DNA of 64,000 bases, taken from the NCBI GenBank assembly GCA_033398695.1, contig CM065802.1, positions 150,956,096 through 151,020,095 of the forward strand. The letters are read 5' to 3'. Source of the stretch: Orobanche coerulescens (taxonomy: Eukaryota; Streptophyta; Magnoliopsida; Lamiales; Orobanchaceae). Every line of letters starts with the position of its first letter. Within the stretch, counting starts at the first letter, position 1. The notes under the pieces were generated by a model, which worked only from the letters and a program-made list of their open reading frames with translations, made no database searches and had not been told where the DNA came from. Below, in pieces: positions 47,296 to 58,701 of this stretch. The translations under genes and the position numbers were made by a program.

Positions 47296-47480
47296 GAACG
47301 AACCGTTTTTACGGCATTCATAGATATATTGATGGCATATTATGAACGAACCGTTTTTACGGCATTCATATATGTATTATTGGCATGTAACGAACGAACC
47401 GTTTTGACGGCATTCCTACATGTAACGGCGTATGATATGAACGAACCGTTTCTACGGCATTCACATACGTCATAAGATTT
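47296..47480 (+). repeat. Tandem repeat, about 4 x 48 bp, N4 LTR
   Basis: GAACGAACCGTTT at 47296, 47344, 47392 and 47439, each followed by ACGGCATTC. AACCGTT is itself palindromic. The 3' copy is at about 54187-54350 with small deletions. Confidence 0.8.
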
Positions 47481-48005
47481 TAGTCATTCCGGAATACTAG
47501 TCTTGAATTGATGAATTGACGGATTACATTTACTTTATTGTCGAGGAGTATTGTGTTTCATACTTGATATACTTGCACTAGCTATTCGACGGCTAACCCC
47601 TTTAAGGGGGAAATACGTTTCATGTATTTCGAGTTCCAGAGATCGGACGGTAGTCTTGGGTCGGCATGAAGATGGTGGGCAAGTGTGATCTTGTGTTGGT
47701 CTTCGATTATGTTTTGAGTTTTCCATTCAGTGTTGTTGTACTGGATTGATTATTGAATACTCGAGTATTGTTTTCCTCTTTCCTTGAAGTTCCGGCCTGT
47801 GTTTGCCGAAGTATTGATTTGTGATGTAATGTCTGTGAATACATTGGTTATGTTTTTGGATACCTTTGTATCGTCTTTCTCCCCATTATATGTAGACCTT
47901 CTCGGTCAAGTTTTATAGTTCCGTGTATGTTTAGCCTTGTGTGTCCCACGGCGGGGCTCACGGCGCTGTAATATACCCTGAATAACTTGGGCGTGTTACA
48001 GAATA

Positions 48006-48017
48006 TGGTATCAGAGC
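48006..48017 (+). other. N4 primer-binding site
   Basis: TGGTATCAGAGC is the standard complement to the 3' end of tRNA-iMet, 5 bp after the LTR. Confidence 0.85.
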
Positions 48018-48244
48018 TTAGGTCTATGGATACCTAGGCTGTCGGTCTTTTGGGTCGAATGAGTCGTCAATTTTCCACAGTATCACTACTCTGCCATCAT
48101 CACAGTGCGACCAGTACTTGTAAGACCTCTTACTCTTCAGATGTTTTCTTATTCATTATGCTTCATCTATGGATGTTCTTGAGAATCGATCACCTTAATG
48201 ACGTGTGTTTGAATTGTGCTTACGTACCTTGTGTGTTCTTCAGT

Positions 48245-49286
48245 ATGTCAGCTGGTAGGGGCCGTGGCCGTGGTCGTGGCCGTGGACGAGGAAGAGGTCG
48301 TGGCGCGGCCGTTTCCATCAGTTCAGTTGCGGGGTCGACCAACCCCAGTTTGTCGAACTCGGTGCATCCCGACACCGAGAGCCAGCACGACCAATCAGAC
48401 GGTCAGGGGAACAACGCGGACGTTGGAGTGGCGAATGCACTTCAACAATTGGCTACTCAGATGACTATTTTGGCCCAAACTGTTCAGCTGAATAACCCGA
48501 ACCCAAACACGGATGCCTTGCTACAGAATGTAATCCGTATGCACCCTCCACAGTTTGGCGGTGCCACAGACCCGTTAGGCTGGGAAGACTAGCTAGCGGA
48601 ACTAGAGAAGATTTTCGAGGCGGTTGATTGCCCCGAGGTGAGGAAAGTACCAATTGCTCAGTATTTCCTCACTAAGGAGGCCGCTACTTGGTGGAAGGTC
48701 ATCAAGCCACAGGATCGTATTGCCTCGTGGGATGAATTTAAGGAGCTCTTGGAGGCCGAGTTTTGCCCTTGGCGTGCAGAGAGCGAATCGAGCCTTCTTC
48801 GAGGCTAAACCACGGGATATTCCGTTTCGCAGCGATCGTGGAGTACAACCAACAATTGATCCATGTGAAGGATCAAGTGCGTAACGCGTGATAAGATCCG
48901 TTATTTTGATATGCGGATGAATTTGGACTTACGACGGTACATGGCGGCTTTGCTTGTACCACGCTGAAAGAGTATCGGGGCGAGCTTTAGCCCATGATAT
49001 GTTGAGCCCCGACAACGATACCGTTGAAGAACGAAGAAAGCAGAAAGTTGCGGGAAATTTTTACGGATCTAAAGGTGGCAACTTTGAAGTCTCGACGACT
49101 AACGTTTCGCGGACGATCGTCGCGTTCTAATAAAGGGAAGAGGGGTTACCGTTCCACTCCAGTACCTCAAATCGCACGGTGACTTGCTATAATCAGTGGC
49201 CGCCCGTGCCACTTGAATTCGAATGCTACTTTCCACCATTAAAGTGTCACACGTGTGGACAGATGGGGCATAGAGCGGTTTATTGC
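48245..49286 (+). pseudogene. N4 gag (broken)
   Basis: From ATG 48245 the protein starts with an Arg-Gly tract of nine repeats, then a Gln/Asn-rich linker and the capsid start (MHPPQFGGATDPLGWED). A TAG at 48590 replaces the Trp expected there. Reading continues through ATWWKVIKP (about 48686), then frameshifts. A single zinc knuckle, CHTCGQMGHRAVYC, is intact at 49245-49286 but lies in a different frame from the protease that follows. An ATG at 48050 in the leader is rejected as start because the RG tract begins at 48245, as in N2. Confidence 0.8.
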
Positions 49287-52200
49287 TCGAGTGAACCGGA
49301 CTTTGGACACTCGGGCTTCACCAACACCACTTGATCAAGGTATTAATCGGCGGCAATCTTTTGGTCAACCTCGGCGAGAATTTCGGCGAGGCCGGGGCGG
49401 GGCGAGAATCTTTGGAGGGGGGAACTCTAGCGTCGGTTCGGTACAACCACGGGTTTATGAGATGCGCCGAGCAGACGAACCCGACGCGGCAGTGGCTTCA
49501 GGTACCATTCATATTCTATCTCATCCAGTCCATGTACTTTTTGATTCGGGTGCTACACATTCTTTTATTTCTTTGGAGTGTGTACGCCGTTTGAATATAA
49601 CTTGTCTGACTACATGCGATCCCTTTATCGTGAAACTGCCTAGCGGGGATAGAATTGTGGGGAACCGGGAGATTAGAGATTTTCCGGTGATTATATCCAG
49701 TATGGAATGGTTATCGAACCTGATTGTAGTTGATATGGAAGGCGAGGATGTAATCCTCGGTGAGGATTGGCTTGATAGTCATCAAGCGATCATGAATTAC
49801 CGTACCAAGGTTATCACCATGATGACTAAAGACGGGTCTGAGTACTCATTTTTGGGGCGTAAGTCGGGACTACCCAAGTTACTTATCAGTGCCATGAAGG
49901 CCGTAAAACTTTTGAATAAAGGTTGTGCGGGCTATTGGTGTTATGCCTTGAAAATGGAAGGAAACGAAGTCGATCTCTCTTCGATTCCGGTTGTTAATGA
50001 GTATCTGATGTTTTTCGGATGACCTCCGGGATTACCGCGGATCTAGAAATAGAGTTTACCGTGGACTTAGAGCCAGATGCGGCTCCGATTTCTAAAGCAC
50101 CTTACCGGATGGCACCTTCCGAAATGCAAGAATTGAAGAATCAGTTGGGAGAACTTCTGGAAAAAGGGTATATCAGACCGAGCGCTTCGCCTTGGGGAGC
50201 GCCTGTTCTTTTTGTGAGGAAGAAGGATGGTTCACTACGTTTGTGCATTGACTACCGTGAGCTGAACAAAGTAACCATCAAGAACAAGTATCCTTTGCCA
50301 CGTATAGACGATTTATTTGATCAATTGCAAGGGGCTGCAGTTTTCTCGAAAATTGATTTAAGGTCCGGGTATTACCAACTCAGAGTGAGGGAGTCAGACG
50401 TTCCGAAGACGGCATTTCGGACGAGATATGGACATTATGAATTTGTAGTTATGCCTTTCGGGTTGACTAACGCACCAGCAGTATTCATGCAGTTAATGAA
50501 TAAGATATTCATCGAGTACCTCGACAGGTGTGTAGTCGTCTTTATTGACGACATCTTAATTTATTCTCGAGATAAGGAGGAACATGCCCGACACTTGCGT
50601 TTGGTTTTAGACATTTTGAGAACCGAGCACCACTATGCAAAATTCTCGAAATGTGAGTTTTGGTTGGAAGAAGTTATGTTTCTCGGCCATGTGATTTCGG
50701 CCGAAGGGGTTCGTGTAGACCCGCAGAAGATCGAGGCAGTGCTAGATTGGGCACCGCCTAAAAATTTTAAGGAGGTTCGTAGCTTTTTGGGACTTGCTGG
50801 GTATTACCGTCGGTTTGTCGAGGGGTTCTCGAAACTCGCTCGACCGCTTACGAAATTACTCCAGAAGACCGAAAAGTTTGTTTGGACGGATGAGAGGCAA
50901 TGAGCTTCGATGAACTAAAGAGACGATTGACTTCAGCGCCGATTCTAACTTTACCACATGGTAGCGAAGGCTTTGCGATTCTGATGGCGCTTGGTCAAGG
51001 CACAGGTTGTGTCCTTATGCAGCATGATAAGACAATAGCTTTTGCGTCACGACAATTAAAGCCTTACGAAATGAATTATCCTACTCACGATTTGGAATTA
51101 GCCGCAATTGTCTTCGCACTCAAGATTTGGCGACATTATTTGTATGGTTCGCCGTGCCGGATTTATACCGATCACAAGAGTCTGAAATATATTTTCAGTC
51201 AGAAGGAGCTGAATATGAGACAGCGGCGTTGGTTAGAGTTGATAAAGGATTATGATTTGGATATTCTTTACCACCCCGGAAAAGCTAATGTCGTTGCGGA
51301 TGCGTTGAGCCGCAAATCGGAATCTCTTCAAATGCTCGAGGTTCTTACACCTCAGACGAAAATTCGTCAGGACTTAATTGAGCAAGGGATAGAAGTTTGG
51401 CTTCAACGAGTGCAGGGGCAACTGTGTACTCTCGAAATTACTTCGTCTTTAGTTGATGACATCAAAGGAAGTGGAGTGACCCGATGATTTCTCAATTGAA
51501 GGTAGATGTAATTAAAGGAAAAGCTCTGGCTTTATGGTACACGAGGATAGTATTACGAGATTTGGGCGGGCTTTGTGTTCGAGCGATTTAGAGTTGAGAC
51601 AGAGAATTCTCAGAAGCGCATGCTACGCCTTACTCAATCCACCCCGGGACGAGTAAGATGTACAAAGATTTGAAGCGAAATTTTTGGTGGAATAACATGA
51701 AGAAGGATGTTACGGAGTTTGTACTACGGTGCTTGACGTGCCAACAAGTCAAGATCGAACATCAACGACCAGCGGGGTTGTTGAAACCGCTTCCCATTCC
51801 CGAGTGGAAGTGGGAAGACATTTCTATGGATTTCATCATCGCATGCCGAGAACTCGGGCCGAATGAATATGATTTGGGTAGTTGTCGATCGGTTGACCAA
51901 GTCTGCACACTTTTTGTGTATTAAGGATACTTGGGGGCCGGATAGACTGGCTCGAACCTTTATTGCCGAGATCGTGAGGTTACACGGTGCCCCCAAAACC
52001 ATTGTTTCTGATCGAGACGGCCGTTTCGTATCGCACTTTTGGCAGGCCGTTCATCAGGCTTTGGGTACTGAGTTGAGATTGAGCACTTCTTTTCATCCTC
52101 AGTCGGATGGTCAGACAGAGAGGACGATTCAAACGTTGGAAGATATGTTACGGGCTTGTGCCTTAGACTGGAGTAATGATTGGGAGCTTCACTTGCCGTT

Positions 52201-52861
52201 GATCGAGTTTGCTTACAATAATAGTTGGCATGCGTCGATCCAAATGGCACCCTTCGAGGCACTTTATGGTAGGCGATGTAGGTCACCATTATGTTGGGAC
52301 GAGGCTTCTAAGCTAGTTGGGACGGAGCCGGATATGTTGATGGAGACTAAGGAAAAGATTACTATTATCCGGGACCGATTATTGGCTGCCCAGAGTCGTC
52401 AGAAATCTTATGCTGATACTCGTCGTCGACCCTTGGAGTTCAATGTGGTGGATCAAGTCGAACTCAAGGTGTCGCCGACCCGTGGAGTTATCCGCGACGG
52501 GAAAAAGGGAAACTTAGTCCGAGGTATATCGGACCTTTCGAGATTTTGACGAGTTGGAGATTTAGCTTATCGCTTGGCGTTGCCTCGGCTTTGAGTCACG
52601 TCCATAGTGTTTTTCATGTGTCTCGATTGAGGAAATGCGTGCGGATCGAGCCACATCATTGACTACAGTGAGATTGACGTAGCCGAGGATATTACCTTTC
52701 CGGAGAGACCCGTGAAGATCCTTGAGCGTCGCGAGAAACAACTTCGGCATAAGACCATTCCACTGGTTAAAGTGCAATGGTCGAGACATGGAGTCGAGGA
52801 GGCAACTTGGGAGACGGAAGAGAAGATGCGGGTGGAATACCCCGAACTATTTATTTCTTAA
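49287..52861 (+). pseudogene. N4 pol: protease, RT, RNase H, integrase, chromodomain (broken)
   Basis: Protease: DSGATHSF at about 49546, open to 50022. RT: open 50019-50903 with FIDD intact (GACGAC at 50546-50551). RNase H: open 50900-51487, but the YSDAS motif that holds a catalytic Asp reads LMALG (about 50980). Integrase: the zinc-binding region (about 51612-51760) and core (51863-52549; SDRDG, NNSWHAS, GRRCRSP) are separated by a frameshift near 51850. Chromodomain: about 52677-52861 (VKVQWSRHGVEEATWE), stop TAA at 52859. RT and RNase H are offset by one missing base at about 50900. The core motifs are otherwise well kept, so inactivation looks recent. Confidence 0.87.
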
Positions 52862-52896
52862 GTTTCGGGACGAAACTTCTTTTTAGAGGGGGAGAA
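52860..52896 (+). promoter_or_regulatory. Hairpin and polypurine tract before N4 3' LTR
   Basis: Stem AAGTTTCG/CGAAACTT with loop GGA at 52860-52878, then TTTTTAGAGGGGGAGAA abutting the LTR. Confidence 0.7.
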
Positions 52897-54881
52897 TGTA
52901 ATACCCGTACTTTTATTGACTGTTTGACTCTGTCATCCTCCTTATTTTTGTCGCTCTGTAAATGCTTGGAGATGTGGTTGATATTGTTATTGAGTTTCGT
53001 ATCTCGTTTGGTTCTTGATCATGTCGTTTAGACCTTGCGGGAATGTTCTGTGCTAGAGAATTAGCGTACGCTAGGCCTAGGCTAACGCACGCGCTAGTGA
53101 TTAGCGCACGCTAGCTCTGAGCCGTAGCGCACGCTAAGAGTATCAGTCAGGTCAGAACCAGTATTCGGACTGCTCTCTGGACTGGCGGAATAACGCACGC
53201 TAGGAGTTTGTTAGCGCTCGCTATCCATGTATAGTAGCGCACGCTAACATCCGTCCGTAGCGCACGCCACGGCTGGTCGGAGGCGATGAAGTCGCCAGTT
53301 TACGGACTATCGAGATAGCGTACGCTAGGCCGGCTAAGCGCACGCTAAAGCTATAGCATAACGCACGCTAAACATTGGCGGTAGCGCACGTTAAGTATTG
53401 AGCGAGGCGAGTCGGTAAGTTCGGACTCCGATCGATGCCATATTTTGGGCTAGCGCACGCTAGGGCAGATGATTAGCGCCGCTAACGAGACCGGCGAAGC
53501 CACCGGACTATCCGGTGACTTCGCTGCGCACGCTAATGATAGAGGCGTAGCGTGCGCTAGACTGGACATATATAAATATGGCAGTTGACTTTATTTTCGT
53601 CATTTCTCACCTTCTTCACTCCTTTTCGACGGGAATCACTCGGGAGAGGCGATCTTAGGCGATTGGAAGCGATCTTCCTTCTATCAACAATATATTTGCT
53701 TGGAGAACAAGGATTTCTCAACATCTAATTCCTCCTAACGTCCGAATCAAGGTAAAAATCCTTAGAACCCTACCTTTTGGGAATTTTGGGGTTTTTCGTA
53801 GATTTGTCCGATTTACCCGTTTTGAAGCTTGGGAACCTTGAGATTATAATGTATCTATACCGTATGTATACTTTTCCTACGATTTTACGGTTTAGATTGT
53901 GCCGTTTTCGGACTTGTGAGATTTAGGACGATTCTCCAACCTTTAGTTGATTATCCGTATATCTTTATGAATCGTAGACGGGTTTGGGGAGTTCCTTCGT
54001 GTAGTTTGAATATGGATGATTGATTATCATATTCCTTGCGAATCGTTTAGGTGCCGGAAGCGCGTTCTTGGACCTACCGAACTCATACCTTTCCTCCGTT
54101 CAATTTCTCGATGTCTCAAAGGCAAGTATACATTTATGATTGTGCGTTCTCGACTTTGAAAGTAAGAGGAATTGATGGTATGATATGAACGAACCGTTTT
54201 TACGGCATTCATAGATATATTGATGGCATATTATGAACGAACCGTTTACGGCATTCATATATGTATTATTGGCATGTAACGAGCGAACCGTTTTGGCATT
54301 CCTACATGTAGCAGCGTATGATGCGAGCGAACCGTTTCTCGGCATTCACATACGTCATAAGATTTTAGTCATTAGGAATACTAGTCTTGAATTGATGAAT
54401 TGACGGATTATATTTACTTTATTGTCGAGAGTATTGTGTTTCATACTTGATATACTTGCACTAGCTATTCGACGGCTAACCCCTTTAAGGGGCAAATACG
54501 TTTCATGTATTTCGAGTTCCGGGAGATCGGACAGTGCAGTGCGGGTCGGCATGAACATGGTGGGCAAGTGTGATCTTGTGTTGGCCTTCCGATTATGTTT
54601 TGAGTTTTCCATTCGGTGTTGTTGTCTTGGATTGATTATTGAATACTCGAGTATTGTTTTCCTCTTTCCTTGAAGTTCGGCTGTGTTTGAAGTATTGATT
54701 TGTGATGTAATGTCTGTGAATACATTGGTTATGTTTTTGGATACCTTTGTATCGTCTTTCTCCCCATTATATGTAGACCTTCTCGGTCAAGTTTTATAGT
54801 TCCGCGTATGTTTAGCCTTGTGTGTCCCACGGCGGGGCTCACGGCGCTGTAATATACCCTGAATAACTTGGGGGTGTTACA
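52897..54881 (+). repeat. N4 3' LTR
   Basis: Second copy of 46003-48000. Differences are few substitutions plus short indels concentrated in GC-rich spots (53090-53170, 53270-53290, 53420-53440, 54240-54350). Confidence 0.9.
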
Positions 54882-54916
54882 TATACAACACACACACACA
54901 CACACTGTTGTACACG

Positions 54917-55004
<88 letters not shown>

Positions 55005-55649
55005 CGTACACTGCACATACACACAAACTTACCAGAAAAAGTCGATCGGCCGGGCAACCTTCGCCGGAATTCGGTCAGAAAAACAACTCCTGCTGGAACT
55101 CGGTCGCCGGAAAACTGACCCGCCAGACCTCGTCCAACTCCAACCCGTTCCCGTCCATGTCTGGTTTTCACCATCTCCACGTGCAACTCCTCGCCGGAAG
55201 TTTGCCGCGCCTCCGTTCCGGTCAGAAACCATCTCCGGTCACTGGAAACTATGGAGCCGCGTCCATGGCCGGAAACCATGAAGAGCGCCGGCGCCTGAGC
55301 TCCGTCTTGCCAGAAAAAGGTCGGAACAACTCGACCGGATCTGCAACGCCGTCCGTTCCGGAAGTTCTGACCGGCCGTCGCTGCTCCAGTCACGAGCCAC
55401 CACGCCGCCGTCGAGCTTCGGTCATCGCCGGAGACGTCAGTCCATTACTCCGGTCGTCAACTCTAGTCCGTCGCCGGAAACTATGAAGAAGCCGGCTGCC
55501 CGTCCTTAACTCTACCTCGTCGGAAAAAAACAAGAGAGAAGGATAAGAGAGAGAGAACGAGAGAGAGAGAGAGGATGGCGAGAGAGCTGGAGAGAAAAAC
55601 TAGAGATAGAGAGGAATAATGTGAGAGGGAGGAGACAAAGTGAGAAGGT

Positions 55650-55692
<43 letters not shown>

Positions 55693-55753
55693 CTTGAGGG
55701 AGAGAAAGGTGAGACATGTGAAGTGGGTAGATGTCAACGTGAGAGAGAAATAA

Positions 55754-55789
<36 letters not shown>

Positions 55790-56153
55790 AATGATACTCC
55801 AAAGATACCCTGGTCCTACCAGCCGAAAGTTGACTACGAGGAAGGTTCCTACTACCGACCACGCATTTCGTACGTAAACCTCAGGGCGTAACGTACGTAA
55901 TCGCAACAAATTAGCGTACGTAATGCTACACAGGTAGCGTACACTATGGCTATAAACTTAGCCAAAATTCCAGACTCGCCAAGCAACAACCTATCGACGA
56001 AACCAAACCGATGACCAGTAAAAATATTTCAATCCCGAAATATTCTAATACAATATACATTGTATCGGTCCAAACAACAACACTTGTACAATTCCAAATG
56101 AATACGTACAACGTAATAGTAACACGAAAAAAAAATGACCCCCGGATATTACA
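54882..56153 (-). repeat. N3 LTR copy 1, second part
   Basis: Continues N3's LTR after N4. It holds a CA run (54888-54905), a long TA microsatellite (about 54917-55002), two more TA tracts (55652-55690, 55755-55780) and a GA-rich part. Dyad motifs lie near 55911 and 55934. It ends at 56153 beside ATCAC. Confidence 0.85.
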
Positions 56154-57334
56154 ATCACATCTAATCGGGAACTAAGTGCCATACAAACAAAGTGCCACAG
56201 ACAGGTCCGCCTATAATCCTGTCGGGGCAAAGTGCCACGTCGGCAGACGGGGGCCACCTCTTGAGCCCATACGAAACCGAGATCCGACCTAAAATCCGGT
56301 GGTCACCTCTTGAGTTGTAGGGCCACCTCTAGAGTCCCAAATTTGTGTCAGGGACGGTTAGACCATGTCTTGGATCGAGCAGCACGGCTTCGGTTCATGA
56401 ACAAGGCTACCGTCGTTTCCTATTCCCTTGAAGCCAATGGACGGAGTGTTCCGGAGGTGACTGGGTCATAGACTTAGGATATAATCGCGATTATGGTATG
56501 ATCCGGGCACTGACCCACAATTAAGGACATGCCGAGCCCAGATAAGAGATAAGGAATCACGTCACCAAGCGTGAAAGCGCTAAGCTCAAAGGCCAAAGTT
56601 ATAATGATGGTCCGACAAATGCCCAAGGCTACGGTCATTAAACCAAAGGTCGTGGAGATAGTCAAAGGCCAAACACTGATAACGGTCTAAGATGTTATAA
56701 GGAGGCCGAGGGACTTAGTCATATAGACGACCTCCCGAAGCTAAATACTCACTAGGCGCTCGACGCCAGATATTGTCATACTTAACAACAATCTACGGAG
56801 ATTGACTGTTCACTCATAACCTAATTCATTGTATTATATTTTGAAACTTATACCATCCATAAATGATAAATTTTCAAAAGTGGGAGTAAAAATAGTATAT
56901 TTTTCAAAATAATTATATACGTATAATTTCAGAAAATATACCCAACCCAACTCACCGAGAATCCATTATTCTCAGCCCAATTTTTTTTCTAAAACCCCAC
57001 TAGATGAGGAGACCCAAGAAGATGACGAGACGAATGTTGATGACCAGTGAAGATCGTCATTGAAGAACTGTCGAGACATAAGTATTAGAATGTTGAAATA
57101 AATACTCCTTTTTATTCTTGTATAAATAAAGTATTCTGATCACCGCTGTACTCTTGAACTTTATGTAACTATTCCGCTGTACTCATGTATGTTTGTTTCA
57201 TCGAATAACCAGACTTAGTTCACCGGGCTAAGATCTAGCATTTGAATGCTCTACTGTAATTCTATTATCACAAACGTTATTTAATTACGTTGGCTGTCGC
57301 GTTCTCATCCAACCCCGGTGTGGGGGGCGTGACA
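56154..57334 (+). repeat. H 5' LTR, segment 3
   Basis: Begins with the duplicated ATCAC and ends GGGGGGCGTGACA, complementary in style to the LTR start TGTAAAACCCCC. Contains repeated GCCACCTCTTGAG phrases (56249, 56311) and an AATAAA near 57124. No gene. Confidence 0.8.
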
Positions 57335-57336
57335 GA

Positions 57337-57350
57337 TGAGGTATCGGAGC
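57337..57350 (+). other. H primer-binding site
   Basis: TGAGGTATCGGAGC follows the LTR end by two bases and resembles TGGTATCAGAGC with two changes. Confidence 0.55.
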
Positions 57351-57842
57351 TCGGTTTGTAAGAAGGACACTTACATCGAGCTTTTTCAGGATAAGATTCT
57401 TCGGACTTAGATGGGAATTCCACCTAGGACGAAGTGAACCATAAGATTGAGACCTAAAGTAGATTTCTCGAGTCAACTTCCATTAAAAACCTCTTTCGGC
57501 TTGTTGCAATTCACTTGGAATATGCATAGTCATATTCAAAAGTTCCTAAGTCATCGGCTAAGATACTTGATTAAGTATTCGTAGCATTCCCTGATTGAAT
57601 CAATTCCTCTATTGAAATCTTGAAATGGATATAGTATATGTTACTTATCGGTTTATCTGAAATCCATTGAACCTCCTTACTCTTCTAAAATTAGGTATTA
57701 ATATTCCTTGATTGCTAGTGTCACATAATCATATTCGTTGAATCATTAAGTTCACTGCCTTGATGATTATTCATGCTTAATAGAGTTTATATCGGACATT
57801 AGATTTTTACGAAATACTGACTTAGAACTTGGTTTGGTAGGT

Positions 57843-58409
57843 ATGGATTTCGAAATGGAGATGGTCGTTGAGGTCATGCGCCTAACCGAGAAGCTGAAGC
57901 TCTTGGAGGAGCAGGCTACCCACTGGAGAGATTGCTGGGCAGACCAGTTTAGGGCGAAGCTAAGAGTCCAGGATCGAATCGAGTCGCTCGAACAAAGAAT
58001 TCAGACCCTGACCGAGGAGCTGATTGGAGCTAGGCAGGAGACTGGCATGTACCGCGGCCAGAGAGATGAGGCGATGCAGATACTCGGATTTCGTCGAGAG
58101 GAGTGTCGGAGCTTCGAGATAGCATTGCATGAGCTAAATGATTACGTGAAGATGCAGGAGGCCGTCATTCAGAACCTTCAGCATGCATGCTCCCAGTTCA
58201 GTTCCCACGTGGAGGCGCTTGAGGGCACCTTGGCTTCAGAGCACCAGCGACATATGGAGTTTTCTAATGCGATGAGAGGTCACATGGCCGAGCTGACTGA
58301 GCTGATTCCTGAGTTGCTGATCACACCGCCCGCAGGGACGTCTGCAGCATCCTCTAGCTCTGAGGAGGAGGACCCCGAGGAGGAGCCGATGGAGCCAGGA
58401 GAGGATTGA
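57843..58409 (+). CDS. Coiled-coil ORF between primer site and gag of H
   Basis: An intact 188-residue reading frame of unknown function. The frame is open a few codons earlier, but the first ATG is 57843, with G at -3 and +4. Residues about 5-90 are rich in Leu, Glu, Arg and Gln with heptad spacing (RLTEKLKLLEEQ, RIESLEQRIQTLTEELIGA), and a second helical part covers about 95-150. The tail is Ser-rich then strongly acidic (SSSSEEEDPEEEP). No zinc knuckle, catalytic motif, signal peptide or membrane segment. It lies on the sense strand 293 bp before gag. N2 and N4 have only about 240 bp between primer site and gag and no such ORF. Extra ORFs before gag are known in Ogre/Tat elements; for a Tekay-like element I do not recall one. 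It may be a captured coding segment or a structural partner of gag. Confidence 0.6.
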   Translation: MDFEMEMVVEVMRLTEKLKLLEEQATHWRDCWADQFRAKLRVQDRIESLEQRIQTLTEELIGARQETGMYRGQRDEAMQILGFRREECRSFEIALHELNDYVKMQEAVIQNLQHACSQFSSHVEALEGTLASEHQRHMEFSNAMRGHMAELTELIPELLITPPAGTSAASSSSEEEDPEEEPMEPGED

Positions 58410-58701
58410 GGATGTTGTTTTTACGATCTCGTCATGATGTTTAATTGATTATGATAACGATGTGATGTACTTAATGTTTTGTCTATGGTATTTTGGACGA
58501 CGATTAAGTTGGTTAAGTTTCTAATTATCTTTATCAGAAAATGTAGTTTTCTATGTCACAGCAAACTATTAGAATGCATTAATTATGATTATGCAATTTT
58601 CATATTCTACGATAATAATGATTTAAAATAATGTGCACATTCAAATTTCATGTATTTACAACTCGAACTAAGCTAACTATAAAAATCATTAGCTGCTACG
58701 G

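Larger units (their letters stand above)
46003..48000 (+). repeat. N4 5' LTR
   Basis: The LTR carries about 16 dyad motifs (46168-46668), a TATA box at 46678 and a 48-bp tandem repeat (47296-47480). Its terminus is GGGCGTGTTACA. Confidence 0.9.
46003..54881 (+). mobile_element. N4: chromovirus (Ty3/Gypsy, Tekay-like)
   Basis: LTRs 46003-48000 and 52897-54881 (TGTAATACCCGTAC to GTGTTACA) enclose 4896 bp with a primer site, RG-rich gag, protease, RT, RNase H, integrase and chromodomain. Target duplication TATAC lies at 45998-46002 and 54882-54886. It is inserted in opposite orientation into N3's LTR. It is related to N2 but a different family by LTR sequence. Confidence 0.9.
33971..56153 (-). 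mobile_element. N3: three-LTR tandem non-autonomous element, minus strand
   Basis: Target duplication ATCAC (33966-33970 and 56154-56158) flanks a structure with three LTR copies (43333-56153 interrupted, 36479-41244, 33971-about 35195 truncated) and two internal regions (41245-43332, about 35196-36478). Both internal regions hold only a shortened gag. LTRs begin TGTAATATCCGGGGG and end GGGGGTGTTACA on the minus strand. At about 3.8-3.9 kb the LTR is longer than the 2.1-kb interior. Unequal recombination between two copies explains three LTRs within one pair of target duplications. Confidence 0.85.
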
